From Eopsaltria australis (taxonomy: Eukaryota > Chordata > Aves > Passeriformes > Petroicidae), in the NCBI GenBank assembly GCA_034509425.1, contig JAVTVJ010011652.1, positions 8,612,001 to 8,676,000 on the forward strand: 64,000 nucleotides of DNA. The letters run 5' to 3'. Below are positions 25,490 through 36,686 of this stretch, one piece after another (positions within the stretch are counted from its first letter, which is position 1; each line of letters begins with the position of its first letter). Both the position numbers and the translations under genes were made by a program. The notes below the pieces were generated by a model. It saw nothing but the letters and a program-made list of their open reading frames with translations, had not been told where the DNA came from and ran no database searches.

Positions 25490-26105
25490 CTGAGAAAATA
25501 AAAATAGACAAGCAAAACTTGTCAGCCCTCTTTCCTCCTCTTTACTTGCAGAAAGAGACACAGCTCACCCCGTCACACAGCTTGAGCTCCACAGAGGACG
25601 CAGGCAGCTCTGCAGAGCAACACAAGGAGCCTTTGAGGAGTGGATGGCATCCACTCCTTTGAGGAGTGGATGGCAACAGAAGGAGCCTTTGAGGAGTGGA
25701 TGGCATCCATGGCAGTGGATGCTCTCCTGTACTCCTTTTGCTGTGTGCTGGGTGAAGCATCTGTATCTCGGTGTCATGCTCCTGTCTCCATGGGAGAGTG
25801 CCCCCTGGCACTGTAGCCACCATACAAGTCCCTACAGTAGCTGGCCTGGTCCCCAGGATCAGCTGAGCTCAGCAGCCAGGCAGAAACATTTCATGTGGTT
25901 AATACCAACTGAGGGAAGTGTCCAGCTAAGAGACTCACTCACACCAAGTATTAGAGGTGGTGTCACCATGCAGCAGGGGCCTTTAAATTCCTCTGAAATT
26001 TTACTGGCAAAGCATCCTGGGAGCTACAAGTATTCTCTTCCAAATCTGAGTATCTTTCTGCTACAGCAAGCTCCATTTCTGTGACTCTCCTGTTCCCACA
26101 CTCAC
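25490..26105 (-). other. HPSE2: HPSE2 intron, 616 bp
   Basis: Donor GTGAGT at 26100-26105 and acceptor TCTCAG at 25490-25495, minus strand. The short intron contains the tandem repeat at 25625-25711 and no other recognised feature. Confidence 0.85.
25625..25711. repeat. Tandem repeat within a short HPSE2 intron, three copies
   Basis: The core TTTGAGGAGTGGATGGCA starts at 25632, 25658 and 25688 (spacings 26 and 30 bp). Copies one and three are preceded by AAGGAGCC and followed by TCCA. The copies are nearly identical, so the array is probably young and could vary in copy number between individuals. Confidence 0.9.
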
Positions 26106-26279
26106 CGTTGCCCAGCTCCCAGGAGATGTTGTACTTCTTGCTGGCACTGTACTTCAGCAGGCTGAGGGCATTGGAGCTGTTCCAGGAGTTGTTGGGATTT
26201 CGGCGCAAAGCATTCAGTGCAAAGATCAGGTGAAGGCCAGAGCAGTCAGCAAAGTTATAGAGTTTGTCTAGAGACCTGG
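26106..26279 (-). CDS. HPSE2: HPSE2 internal exon (174 nt), N-terminal part of the catalytic-type barrel
   Basis: First HPSE2 (heparanase-2, GH79 family) exon in transcript order within the window. The translation contains [31 protein letters not shown] and [11 protein letters not shown], which I recognise as HPSE2 rather than HPSE. On the minus strand the acceptor is a T-rich tract ending CCCAG just before 26279. The donor is GTGAGT (26100-26105). The exon opens with two bases that finish an Ala codon and closes with one base (G) of the Glu codon of the NEPN motif, finished by the next exon. An alternative AG four bases further in would start the exon at 26275, but it loses the Ala and shifts the length from 174 to 170, so I prefer 26279. 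N-glycosylation sequons NNS, NSS and NIS are visible. Heparanase-2 is secreted, binds heparan sulfate and is reported to lack heparanase activity. Confidence 0.96.
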
Positions 26280-29216
26280 CTGGGAAGAAACAAAAAACAG
26301 TTTGTAATTCAAAGGAAAGCTAGTTCCAGGGGGGTTCAAATGATCCTGCTGTCCATCATACCTTGCCTTCTGTGTAGGATGAGCCAGGGTCAAATGCCAT
26401 CCCCACGACATCTGTAACCGCAGAAAGGCACCTGACCTTTGAAACCCAGATAGGATTCCAGGTGTGGGTTCATCTCCTTCCAGCATGAAACTTGGATGCC
26501 CTCCACCTCTGTGTCAGGGCTGGGGCCATGTTACCAGAGACAAGTGACTTTATAACATTGCTTTTCATCTGCTCTTGGCAAGGAAAGTTTGTCCTTTCCT
26601 GTGCTTATTCTACCCTGCATCTCTTTCAGAGCAGATCCCTGCAGTGCCTGAGGAGCAGACAAAGAAGTCACCACCCTAGAGCTGCCACCTCTCCAGCACC
26701 CCACAACAGCCTGGTTTCTGCTCTGCAGCCCCAGTGCAGTAACCCAGCCCCAGCAATGATAAAGTACAGGCTCCATGCATCGTGCACCTGGCTGACATCT
26801 GTCCTGCACACAAAGAGTGGAGCTTTGTGTCACCCCTGAGCCTGGCGAGAGAGGGGCTGTCTGCCTAGTGACAGCCTGGCCAAACCCTGCTGCCAGCAGG
26901 CCCTCCCAGGGTGCTGGGGGCTCTGTGGGATCTGTGCCCTATCTGCTGGCCCCAAAACTCCCTGAGTGGCATCTCCCTGTACTGTGGCCTCGATGAGCAG
27001 TGAGGGCACCAGCCAGCAGCAACAGGAGAGACCAAAGAGCTGCCCCACTATTTAGGGAGATGTGACACTAGCACAGGGTGGAGAGACAAAACACTTAATG
27101 CCTTTTTTTCCTGAAAACCTCCCCAAAAACTCAACAGCAATCAAACTGCTGATGAAGCTAATGCCAGTGTTAGCAGGATACAAACTCACGTGACAGCAAG
27201 AGGAGATTTGGTTAGAGAGCAATTAGATAACTGTGGTGTTTTCAATCATCCCTGCCTGTTGAACTGCATCCCAGGACACTCAACAAGCTTCCTGAAGCAG
27301 CCTTGGAGATGCAACCACTTAACTGTGAAGAGCCACCAGGGATAGGGAGGTTCCAGGGGGCCAGGGAGGGCAGACCGTAGGCTCCACTTTCAGAAGAGGG
27401 GAAGGAGGCGCTTGGGAATTGCAGAGTAGGCAGACTGGCTTCAGGTCCCAGAAAAACACTTGGACAAATAACCAAGTTGCTTGTCAGCACTTACAAAATA
27501 TAAGGAGATGATCAACAGCCACAGGAAAGTGCCAAGAACAAATCACACTGAAGCAATCTACTGACAGGAGAGCAGGGCTTGTGGGCAGCACAGCAGCCTT
27601 TTAGGGCTTGTACCTTGATGGGGTCTGAGGCTTTGTACATAAAGGATTGCACACGATATTCTCTCCAGAAACTGAGGTAGCTCTGATCTAGACTGAGCTG
27701 CAGTGAGGAATAAGCACACCTAGGCCAGCTTTCAGTAATTTGCTGTTACAGTGAAGGGTCTGGGCAGCCTGCTCTGGGTCTATTTGCACATTTCCATAAA
27801 GTGTGGGGTATAAAGGAGCAGAGGATACATCAGACTTGCCATGGCACCAGGGTGATAGCATGCACCACCTTTGCCAAGGGAGATAAAGGGGATGGAGGGA
27901 AGGCCACTGCACACTCAGGGAATTGCTCTAAGCCCAGGAGTGATGCTCCAAGATTTCCTGTAGCCATGCTGCCCACCTGAGGTGCAAGTGAAACAGTGAC
28001 AAGTGGGAGCTGCTTACTCCAGGTGGGATAAACTGTTCACTGTATGCCTGTGTTTATTCTGTTGCCTTTCGTGGTCACTGAAAGTTTCAATGAATACAGA
28101 GCCAGCTCTGAGGTCTGAGAAGAATAAACTTATTTTAAAAGTAAAGTTTTAAGGAGGGTCCAGGAAATAAGCTAACTGAATAGCTAACATTTAATTCAAT
28201 ACAGCAAAATTATGGAAAGAAGAAGAATGCAAAAATGTGGAAGAGAAATTCTTAATCCCTTTCATAACCTTTTTCGAAATGCTACTGGTTGGTTGAGTGA
28301 AAAGTAGCTGAATTAGATTAATCTAATGTATTCTTCCCAGTAGTTCAGGCACATTAGCTGTTTTTCTGGATGTTTAGTGAATTAGAGGCAGATACAGTTA
28401 CTTATTAGTGATTTACTTCAGACCCCCAGGCAAAGAGCTGCTCTTGAAATGAGACTCTTATAAAGAGGAGAAGATAGACACCCAAATGACAAATAAGGAT
28501 AGCAAAAAGGGTGTTACCTGCAGTTCCCCTGCTGGAAATGAAACCTTTTCACCAGCACAAAACAATTGTACTACAAAAGGGGATTTGGTTCATGTTTAGG
28601 AACCACTGCAGAAGACTGGGAATTGATTTTCCATGCATCCACGAGAGGAAACAAGACGTCTGTTTATCCCAACACAGGGCCTGCCACTGTGAAATTATAT
28701 TTTCCCCATGACACTTATTTTGTTTCCGTGTGCCTGGACGCGGAGATGCCACGTGTATTTCATGTTCTGCCACGACTTTCCAAGCTGGAAACCTCAGCCA
28801 TCAGGGGAGTGAGCTCGGAGAAACACACAGATGCCTGGGGTTCAGCCCTGCACGTTTCCAGTGGTCTCCCAGGACTGATGGACCTACAGCCTGCAATGAG
28901 GCTACAAAGAGCAGAAAAATACCAATAAACCTAGCTCTGCATGAAACCAGATTGTTCAAATGGCCACTCTTGATATCAAGAGTATCAGGTACCATGAAAT
29001 CCACTTTCCTCCTTCATTCTTGGCAACTATCTTGGGATAGTGCAAACTTGGAAACACCAGTCCAGTGACTCTGGCAGAGTTTTGATGATCAGTTTAGGCA
29101 GTACAAGCTATCTAACCATTAGTGGTTAAAGGGCACATCTCTCACCTGTGAGATGATTGCCTTAAAAACTGGACATGTTCATTGCAGACAGCTGCAGTTA
29201 GGTAACAATAATACAG
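26280..29216 (-). other. HPSE2: HPSE2 large intron, exon-proximal part
   Basis: Intron sequence immediately upstream (in transcript terms) of the 26106-26279 exon. A T-rich polypyrimidine tract precedes the acceptor. No mobile element, RNA gene or further exon is recognised. The expected preceding HPSE2 exon (LLKEQFSNTYSNL-type segment) was looked for on the minus strand and not found here or in the rest of the window. A perfect 18-bp palindrome lies at 28966-28983. Confidence 0.8.
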
Positions 29217-29841
29217 TGTGTGACAGCAGTGTGCTCAAGTGGCCAAGGAGGCCAATGGCACCCTGGCTTTTATCAGTGACAGTGTGGCCAGCAGCACCAG
29301 GGCAGTGATTGTCCCCCTGTACTGGGCACTGGTGAGGCTGCACCTTGAGCGCTGTGCCCAGTTTTGGACCCCACACTATAAGAAAGATGTTGAGGTGCTG
29401 GAGCAAGCTCAGAGAGGGACAAAAAACTGTTGAAGGGTCTGGAGCACAAGTCTTGTGAGGAGCAGATGAAGGAGCTGGGGGATCCAGCCTGGAGAAAAGG
29501 AGGCTCAGGGGAGACCTTATCACTCTACCAACTACCTGAGAGGAGGCTGTAGCAAGGTGGGGGTTGGCTTCTTCTCCCAAGCAACAAGAGGCAGGACAAG
29601 AGGAAAGAGCTTTAAGCTGTGCCAGGGGATGTTTACGATTGGATAGAAGAAAAAATTTATTCACTGAAAGCATTATCAGGCATTGGAGAAAGGAAGTGGT
29701 CGAGTCACTGTCCCTGGAGATATTTAAAAGATGTGTAGGTATGGCACTTAGGGACGTAGTTTAGTGATGGAGTTGGCAGTATTAGGATAATGGTTGGACT
29801 GAATGATCTTAGAGGTCTTTTTCAACCCAAATGATTCTATG
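29217..29841 (+). mobile_element. CR1 retrotransposon, 5'-truncated copy of about 625 bp
   Basis: Clear avian CR1 3' region in the plus orientation. In order: GTGGCCAAGGAGGCCAATGG, CCCCCTGTACTGGGCACTGG, TTGAGGTGCTGGAGC, GGCTCAGGGGAGACCTTATC, TTCTTCTCCCAAGCAACAAG, a TATTTAAAAGATGTGTAGGT segment, and the terminal TTGGACTGAATGATCTTAGAGG with CAACCCAAATGATTCTATG. It is truncated well downstream of the reverse-transcriptase domain, so it cannot move by itself. Several stops and small indels interrupt any reading frame. It is antisense to HPSE2. Confidence 0.95.
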
Positions 29842-32800
29842 GATGGCTAAAGCACAAAAAGAAGCCTATTTAGAAGACTTTGAGTGATGTCCAGTCCTCC
29901 ATATGTACAAATAAGGCCATAAGAAAATGCTATAAATGTTTTACTGCCATGACTAGGGATGGCAACATTACTTTTGAGTAATGAGAACATGAAGAATCGC
30001 AGTATTATTAACAGCTGGCTAAAACTCACTTTGAATTCTGGATAATTGCACTGTTTTTTCTTCATCAAACAAAGAAAATCATACAGGAATTTAACCTTTC
30101 CCCAGCTAACAGATCATTAGGCAAGGCTTTCACAAAGCACTTCAATAGAAAAAGCCATTGTCGTACCAGAATGAATCTTAATAGAGCAGAACTAGATTTA
30201 TAAGATGTTCTCCCTGCTCCTTCTCCCCCTCTGCCCAGTGCAGAGACGCACATGCTCAGCACTCATGTGCCACTTGAGCTCAGCAAGAAGGAATAACGGG
30301 GAAAAAAAGAAAAAAAAAGTGCAAGGATGCTGAGAGTCAGCTTCTTCCATTTATAATGCTGGTGTAGTTGGAGTGAGGCTGCCCAGGGCAGCAAAGCCCC
30401 TGCTCTATCCCCTCACACCCAGCAGCAGTGTTGGTGGGGGGGTCTCATAGGGGTGGGTGCCTTGGTGGTTTTGGGACAAACAGCAGTGAGTAGTCAGAGA
30501 CAGAGACCACATAGCCCTGGCACAAAAATTAAATCAGAAGTTATTAGGGATTTCTCAACCTTTTACATCCTTGGTTGCAGGGGCTTGAACTCATCTAGGG
30601 AGTGAATACAGCCCGACAATGCATGGCTGGGTGGTCACCAGTGAAGATCTGCTCCCAGCCCTGCCCTCAGCTGAAACTCTGCACAGAAATTAAAGATTTT
30701 AGCTGCTTGCATTGATCTCATACCCTGCACAGAGAGAGACAAACAATTTCAAAATGCAGAAGGTGTCTGTGAAACCACAAATGATGGTGGGGTTCAAGGG
30801 ACAAGTACGTCCTTTGGGATTCTTTCCCATTATTCTTCTTTTTATACAAGGCTAAATTTTAATGTTCTCTGAAAGATGGATGGTACTTAACTCTGTGGCA
30901 TGCCAACGCAAAATCTGAGGCACATTAAAATATCTCTGGCAGTTTAAAATAATTGGAAAGACTTTCCAGTTGTAGTTACTGAATTAAACATTATACTAGA
31001 GACTTTATAAAGAGCACAGTATTGACCGCTGTTTGGTAAGAGGGACAGTTCAAGAATCTCTGGGTTTGAAAATCTTCCACATTTTTTATTCTTCTTCAGG
31101 AATTTTGCTTTGGCAGAGTTTAGCATGAAGAGTGGAAATTCATGTGCACGCTGAGATGGAGGCAGGGATCAGTCAGTGGGCTGAGGGGTGGTGGGACACG
31201 ACACAATATGCCAGGGGCTTTTGTAACTCTGGGAAGGCAACCAGAAGGATGGGAAAGAAGAGCCTGTTCCCCCTCTATCCCCACCATTCACCACATCCAT
31301 CTCTTGCATGTACTGAGCATGCAAGGAGGATGAGGTGAGAGCTGAGCATGGGGTGGGCAGCACACAGCACAATGCCCAAACCCACAGGTTAGCTGAGAGA
31401 CCAATCCAATGAACAACAGGTGAACCCTTCTGTGGATAAAGCAAAGAGATGTAGCTCTAGAAATAACGATTTCAGCTAATCACAGATATTGCTCAACTCT
31501 GCATTCTCCATGAATTCTGAGCAAGCCTGGAGCATCCCTGCACACAGATCCTGGTGCCAGCACTGAAGCCAGCAGCATCCCCTGCCCCTTGAGCACCCCA
31601 GAGCAGATAGCAGAGCGATGGGATTGGAAAGACCTGGCAAAGAGCAGAGAGAAGCCCAAAGAGAACTTTACGGGGAGGGGGTAGAAAGGGCAGTACAGGC
31701 TGTTCAGACTAGAGATGAGTAAGATGGCTGGTCAGAGCAATGGATGGAAAAATAAAGATATTCCCACTTGCAGAAGAGCAAGTGGGTACATGGAAAATTT
31801 ATTTACAAACAAATTGGCACCACAGTCAGCTGAATCCCATTTGCTCTGTCTCTCTTGCATTGAAAATCCTCATAAAACCACTTGTGTGTGGCAAGGACTT
31901 GATGTTTTCTCAGCAAATAAATATGAATCAGAAGATATGCAACAGATGATTAGAGTAATTCCAGACCCATGGGACAGGTCTGCAACACTGGCTTGAAATC
32001 TCCCAGTGGATTGCATCTCCAGTCACGACAGGGGTTCAGACAAGGCAACCAGAAACCCCCCCATCCACAATCTGCACACTTAGAGCACCAAAGATCAGCC
32101 TTCACCATCACTGCAAGTCTAGAGGCAAATCAACATCCCACACTGTCCGTGTGCACTGTAACATCCAGCTTGATCCATCAGATCATGGGAAGATTTTCCT
32201 ATTGTAGCTGCATCCTAAGCCATTCCTTCAAAGTTGCTGCATAATGAGAATTTTAGAGATTTCAAGGCTACCAAGAAACCCACATGGTCGCTGGAAATTG
32301 CATTCTAATGATGACCATCCCAGCTGGGAAGCTGTTTGGTTTTAATTCAGTTTTCTGAAGCATTTTGCCATGCGGTAAAACCACACTGTATAAAGATGCT
32401 GAAGAATTCCTGGGCAAAATTGCTGGCTGGAGGGAAAAATTTGCTTGCCTCAGATACACATTTCACCTGAAATGATCTCTTCACCTGGTCAGGCTCCTAA
32501 TGCCCTCTGAAGAGGATTGAGGTTTTCAGAACTGTCCCTTGCTCTCCTTAACCTGCCGGGCTCTCCTATTGCTCCAAGGCAAGGTACAACGTTGGAGGTC
32601 TGTTCTGAGTGACAAGAAGTACTTTGGCAGAGCCTAATGGTGCTATAGGAAAGGGATCTAGTTTAATCCCATCTGAAGAATACCTGAAAGTTGGAGGAAC
32701 TGGCTTTAATACTGCCAGCCAGCAAAGAAATGCTGCGCACTGCGTGTTAATGAGAACCTGGATTTTATATCCAGCTGGAGGACAGATGGGGGATCTGGGG

Positions 32801-32959
32801 CTATTCCCTTTGGACTATCAAGGGGGCCTTTTTCCAAGGGAATTGTCATCATCCCTGGTCTTTAAGCAGCTGAACATTGACCCTCAATATTCATTCAAGT
32901 CTTTTACTAGATTTTTCATTTCACTGCCAGTGCAGAGGTGATTACACTGACCACGTGAG
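29842..32959 (-). other. HPSE2: HPSE2 large intron, unannotated stretch
   Basis: No genes or clear mobile elements are seen. A G/A-rich low-complexity run lies at about 30298-30320. The last few hundred bases (from about 32600) may hold very degenerate copies of the 48-bp unit that is clear from about 32960 onward. Confidence 0.7.
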
Positions 32960-33690
32960 CAAGGTTCCTTAACACCACCACACAGAAATAGCAGTCTGGG
33001 GGCTTGGTGTCAATCTCTCTCCAATAAGGAGCTTGGCCAGCAGCCATGGATTGTGGGCTGAGTTCCCAGCTGGCATATAACTTGGAAGACAACCACGAGG
33101 TCTGGGTTCAATATCCAATTGCTAAGGAGTCTGGCTGACAGCCTCATTTTGTGGAATGAATCCCAAATTAATATAATTCTTTTGATACCAGACAAGGGGC
33201 ATGGCCTGTTTCCAAATGCTCTAAGGGCTCAGATAAAAGCCATAGGCATTGGGTTCAGTGTGTAAATGGTATCGAGGTCGGATAACAGTCAGGACTGGGC
33301 TTAATCCTCAGATGGTGAGAAAAAGGAATGAGCCCTGAGCTCTGCCTTCTTGCAAAAAAAGAGAGCTCAAATGAGCAGAATAGCTCTGTTTTCAATCCTC
33401 GCGTGGTAAAGAGCTCACAGGACAGTAATGGTTTCTAGGAACAAGTGTAAATTGACATGGAGCTTCAGAAGAGATGTGGGATCTGGGTTCAATCTCCAAG
33501 AGCTGTAAAGCTCAGATAATGGCCAGAGGGGCAATTTCCAAACCCTCTGTTCCAGTCTGGTGTCTGGGAAGAAACCAGGATCATATTACAGCTAAGAAAG
33601 CTGTTTTCTCCTGCTGCATAACTTAAGGTATTTTCCCTTTTGGATTGGGATGAATCCAGCATCTTCTAAAGCTTCAGAGGGAAATGGAGA
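32960..33690. repeat. Highly degenerate tandem array, unit about 48 bp, about 14 copies
   Basis: A two-part unit recurs. One half resembles TGGGTTCAATCTCC and the other AAAGAGCTCAGATAACAGCCA. First-half positions are about 33006, 33055, 33104, 33153, 33206, 33251, 33297, (33341), 33386, 33430, 33485, 33528, 33577 and 33647, plus a likely one at 32962. Nearly all spacings fall between 43 and 55 bp. Second-half matches include 33029 (AGGAGCTTGGCCAGCAGCCA), 33124, 33222 (AAGGGCTCAGATAAAAGCCA), 33274, 33407 and 33508. Copies are only loosely similar, so the array is old. Spacing is not a multiple of three throughout and stops occur, so it is not a coding repeat. Confidence 0.7.
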
Positions 33691-35999
33691 TGAGCAGGGA
33701 GAGTGCTACATGTTTCAGTGGAGCAGAAGAACAGAGCAAGGGAAAATGAGACTGTGAGCACCACCTGCTCTTCCGCATCTTCTTGGCCGCCCCAGATCAC
33801 TGGATTTGAGCCATGGAAATTGCTCCAGGGAAAACCTGGGTACATCTCCTCAGCATCCTCAGTGCTCAGCAGTGCCTGCACTTCTGGGTGTACTTGGGGC
33901 CTCTGTGGGAGGCAGCTTGTCCCACCAAGAGACAGTGACAGCCTGCGTGGCAATTCCATCTCACTGACACCGCTTGCACAAGGGATTGGTGGGAAACAGC
34001 ATGCACAGCAGTGAGTCAAGTCAGCAGCTTGCTTGAGTCATTCCGTTTTGAATAAAGGAATGCAAATAAAACGAGCGGAAAATATTCAAATATTGTTTTG
34101 TCCAGGCATTTAAAGCTGGTATTTTACATGGGAAACCCTTCCTGGATGAGGTTTTATCAAAAGCTATGCACTGATCCTGTGAAAAGCTTCAAATTTGATA
34201 CCACTATCTTCCTGCTCTTGAGAAAATTTAAAAAATCTAATTCCAGTCTCTGTGACTCTCAGCTTTAGCTCCAAATCAAAGTAGCATGGACCACAGCAGA
34301 CAGGGCCTGAACTGTGGGTGCTGCTACAACAGGCTGTGGATGGTGAACCTGACCTGCAGTTAGCCAGACTCTTGAGCAGCAACAGCAGACTTGGGGTAAA
34401 CCCCTCCAAAACCCCTTCTCAGTGAGGGAACTACCCATTCCTAATGACCAGGGCTGCTGGAGACAAGCCCTGTCAGCACCATCCCCTGCACAGGTGGTAG
34501 GCACAGCCCAGAGTTTTGCTCTTTACCCTGTGCAAAGCAGAGACTCTGGGGACGGGTTACCCCAGAGCCGCCTTCCCCTGGGCTTTACCTATGCACGTGG
34601 AGGGAGCAAACCTGCCAGGCTTGGGAACACGGCTGCAGACATAACCCAGCTCCACTGCCAGACCCTTTGCTGACAGAATAACTGTTTTATATGGCTATAA
34701 GAACAGCCATAAGCGCAGCTGTCTGAAAAGCAACAAAATCTATGATGTGTGTTTCTAAATCCAATGACAGCTGGCAGTGCTGCGCTGCAGCTCATTCCTT
34801 CTTTTACACAGCTTAGTTAAAACACTTCTCTGCAATCACCGTGATTTATCAACAAACAGCAGTTTCTGGAACAATTTAAAAGCATTCCCAAATAGGTAAG
34901 AAGTGGTCAGCTCCTCAAGCACTCAGCAAGTTCCCAAATGGCAGGCAGCTAGAGATGGACAGGCCTGGCTGATGGGAGGACCAAACGCCCCCCTGGCCAC
35001 CTCACAAGGAGGATGGAGCTGTGAATCCCATCGGGATGCGCAGTGTTGAGGCATGGGTACCTGGGCAGCTGCAGAGCATTACTCATGGATGGAAGAATGG
35101 TGATTTACAGAGTTTAAAGCTGGCTTCAGGTGCAAACATGAGCCATTTCTGTGTTGCCAGGAGACATGACTTGGTCCTTGCACAGTGCTGCTCCCCGGCC
35201 ACATGGAGGGGGAGCTCCCGTGACTGAGTCTGACCTCTCAGGCACAGGAAATCCTGTGCAGCCCAAACCCCTAGAGGTACACACAAGATAATGCCATAGC
35301 TTGCTGTTCAGCTGGATGTGGTAACACAAGGCGGAATGGGAAGGCAAGTACTGTGCCCTGCCTGTCCCCACACTCACCCCCTCCTGCCAGCTGCAGGGCA
35401 GATGACAACAGCCATAATGGGAACCCACATAACCCCATGCATCACTTGCTGCTCAAGCTAGAGGCTTGTTCTTTCAGGCTGCCGCAGTTGCAAGGCAGAG
35501 GTTTTCTTCACAAATACTTTTTCTAGCAGCACCTGAAGCACTAACACTGCAGCAAGAGGGTGGATGTTTTCAGCGCTTCCCTGCAAAAAATGAGCTGGGC
35601 AGCACAGGCTGAGCAACACCCTGTGCAGATGTGGCTAAATGGGAATGAAAGATGCACAGGTACAAAACATGCTTTTAATGTGTTCATTTAATGTCAGTAA
35701 AATGCTTAGCCCAGGTAGGCAAAGCATCTAGCTCACCAATCCCCTTCAGCCCAGCCAGCAGCTCCCATACGCCATGTTTTGCTGCCTAAAATGCTGTCAC
35801 GTGGCAGACACACGGCTTGATTCAGAAGAGCCTCACGCAGGGATGCAAGCCAGATCCACCCCACAGCATCCCTGGAGCCACAGAAGGAGCAGAACCTTGT
35901 ACCAGGGCCTTTGCCTCCCACCCCCCGGATCTCTGGCTGCTCCAGAGCACAGTGACATTGATCAGTCATGCGAGGAGGCTGAACCACCACATCGGGAAC
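33691..35999 (-). other. HPSE2: HPSE2 large intron, unannotated stretch
   Basis: Mostly unique sequence. I recognise no gene, RNA or mobile element. Confidence 0.7.
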
Positions 36000-36215
36000 A
36001 AATTCAAACTGAGGACTTTAGTGTTGCCAAACCCCAACATTCAAAAATCATGAGTCAAACTCACAAAAAATCGTGGGACTGGCTCAAGAAACCTGGTTTT
36101 AACATAATTTTCATTGCCTGCTGTTTTCAAAAATTTGGGGTGCCTTTACAAGATGTTTTTGAGCTCTTCTACTACTAGGAGAGTTAAAATCTGGCTTTTT
36201 TGTTATTCCTTTTAT
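36000..36215. repeat. Possible ancient interspersed repeat (unnamed)
   Basis: The segment contains TTCAAAAATCATGAGTCAAA (36041-36060), an AACCTGGTTTTAACATAATTTTCATTGCC stretch (described at 36090-36118) and CAAAAATTTGGGGTGCC (36127-36143). The combination of AAAATCATGAG and a downstream ATTTGGGGTGC motif resembles an old repeat shared by reptiles and birds that I recall but cannot name. Boundaries are approximate. Confidence 0.35.
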
Positions 36216-36422
36216 TGCAGTTGATGTGCAGCAAAACAACCAGTTTACTTTACAAGTTGTTTGCCTGCCTTTCCCATGGGCGGGGACTGCAGCTGGTGGC
36301 CAGGGATGGCAGGGGCACGCCTGGAGTCCCTCAGTGCCGCAGGGATCTGGCAATCTCCTCTCGCAACCCCCAGCTATTGAGAAGCAAACCCAGAATCCAC
36401 AAAAATCAGGTGCTTTATTTTG

Positions 36423-36551
36423 CGGGTGTGAGTCAATGTTTCCTGTCGTGCGGGGAGCGGCGGTCGGGGAGCGCTGCTGAGCCCGCCTGTCCCGGTCCCC
36501 TCCTGCCGGCTGACCCCGCTCCTGCTCCGCGGAGCAGCTGACTTCCCTGCG
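36423..36551. other. Dense CpG patch
   Basis: Fourteen CpGs in 129 bp, including GCGGGGAGCGGCGGTCGG (about 36450-36467) and CTCCGCGGAGC (36525-36535, a GC palindrome). Flanking intron is CpG-poor. It lies about 100 bp before a long A-run on the same strand. It may be a small CpG island with promoter or enhancer activity, or the GC-rich body of a retroposed sequence. Confidence 0.4.
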
Positions 36552-36650
36552 AGGAAGAGGGAGTGACTACAGCTCTTCGCACACTTTGTGAGCTGGGCAT
36601 CTGGTATTTTTCAAAACTCTGAAACATTTTAACTGAAAACTGTCTTAGGG

Positions 36651-36686
36651 AAAAAAAAGAAAAAAAAAAAAAAAAAAAAAGAAAAA
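36651..36686 (+). repeat. Poly(A) run of about 35 bases
   Basis: Almost pure A, interrupted by single G bases at 36659 and 36681, followed by an A/C-rich tail (CACCCAAAACCCCAACC). This could be a simple repeat or a retroposon tail. Confidence 0.85.

Noticed and set aside
3022..26279. Assignment of the exons to HPSE (heparanase) instead of HPSE2
   Set aside because: WLNTLG, HLVDQNFNPLP, TLSDQIRKIQK and IWLEG are HPSE2 forms; HPSE has different residues at these places (from memory).
29239..29764. Open frames at 29239-29433 and 29564-29764
   Set aside because: Both lie inside the CR1 3' region, downstream of the reverse-transcriptase domain; they are not genes.
35774..36178. 134-codon open frame, plus strand
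   Set aside because: Its second half translates the repeat-like AAAATCATGAG segment; not a gene.
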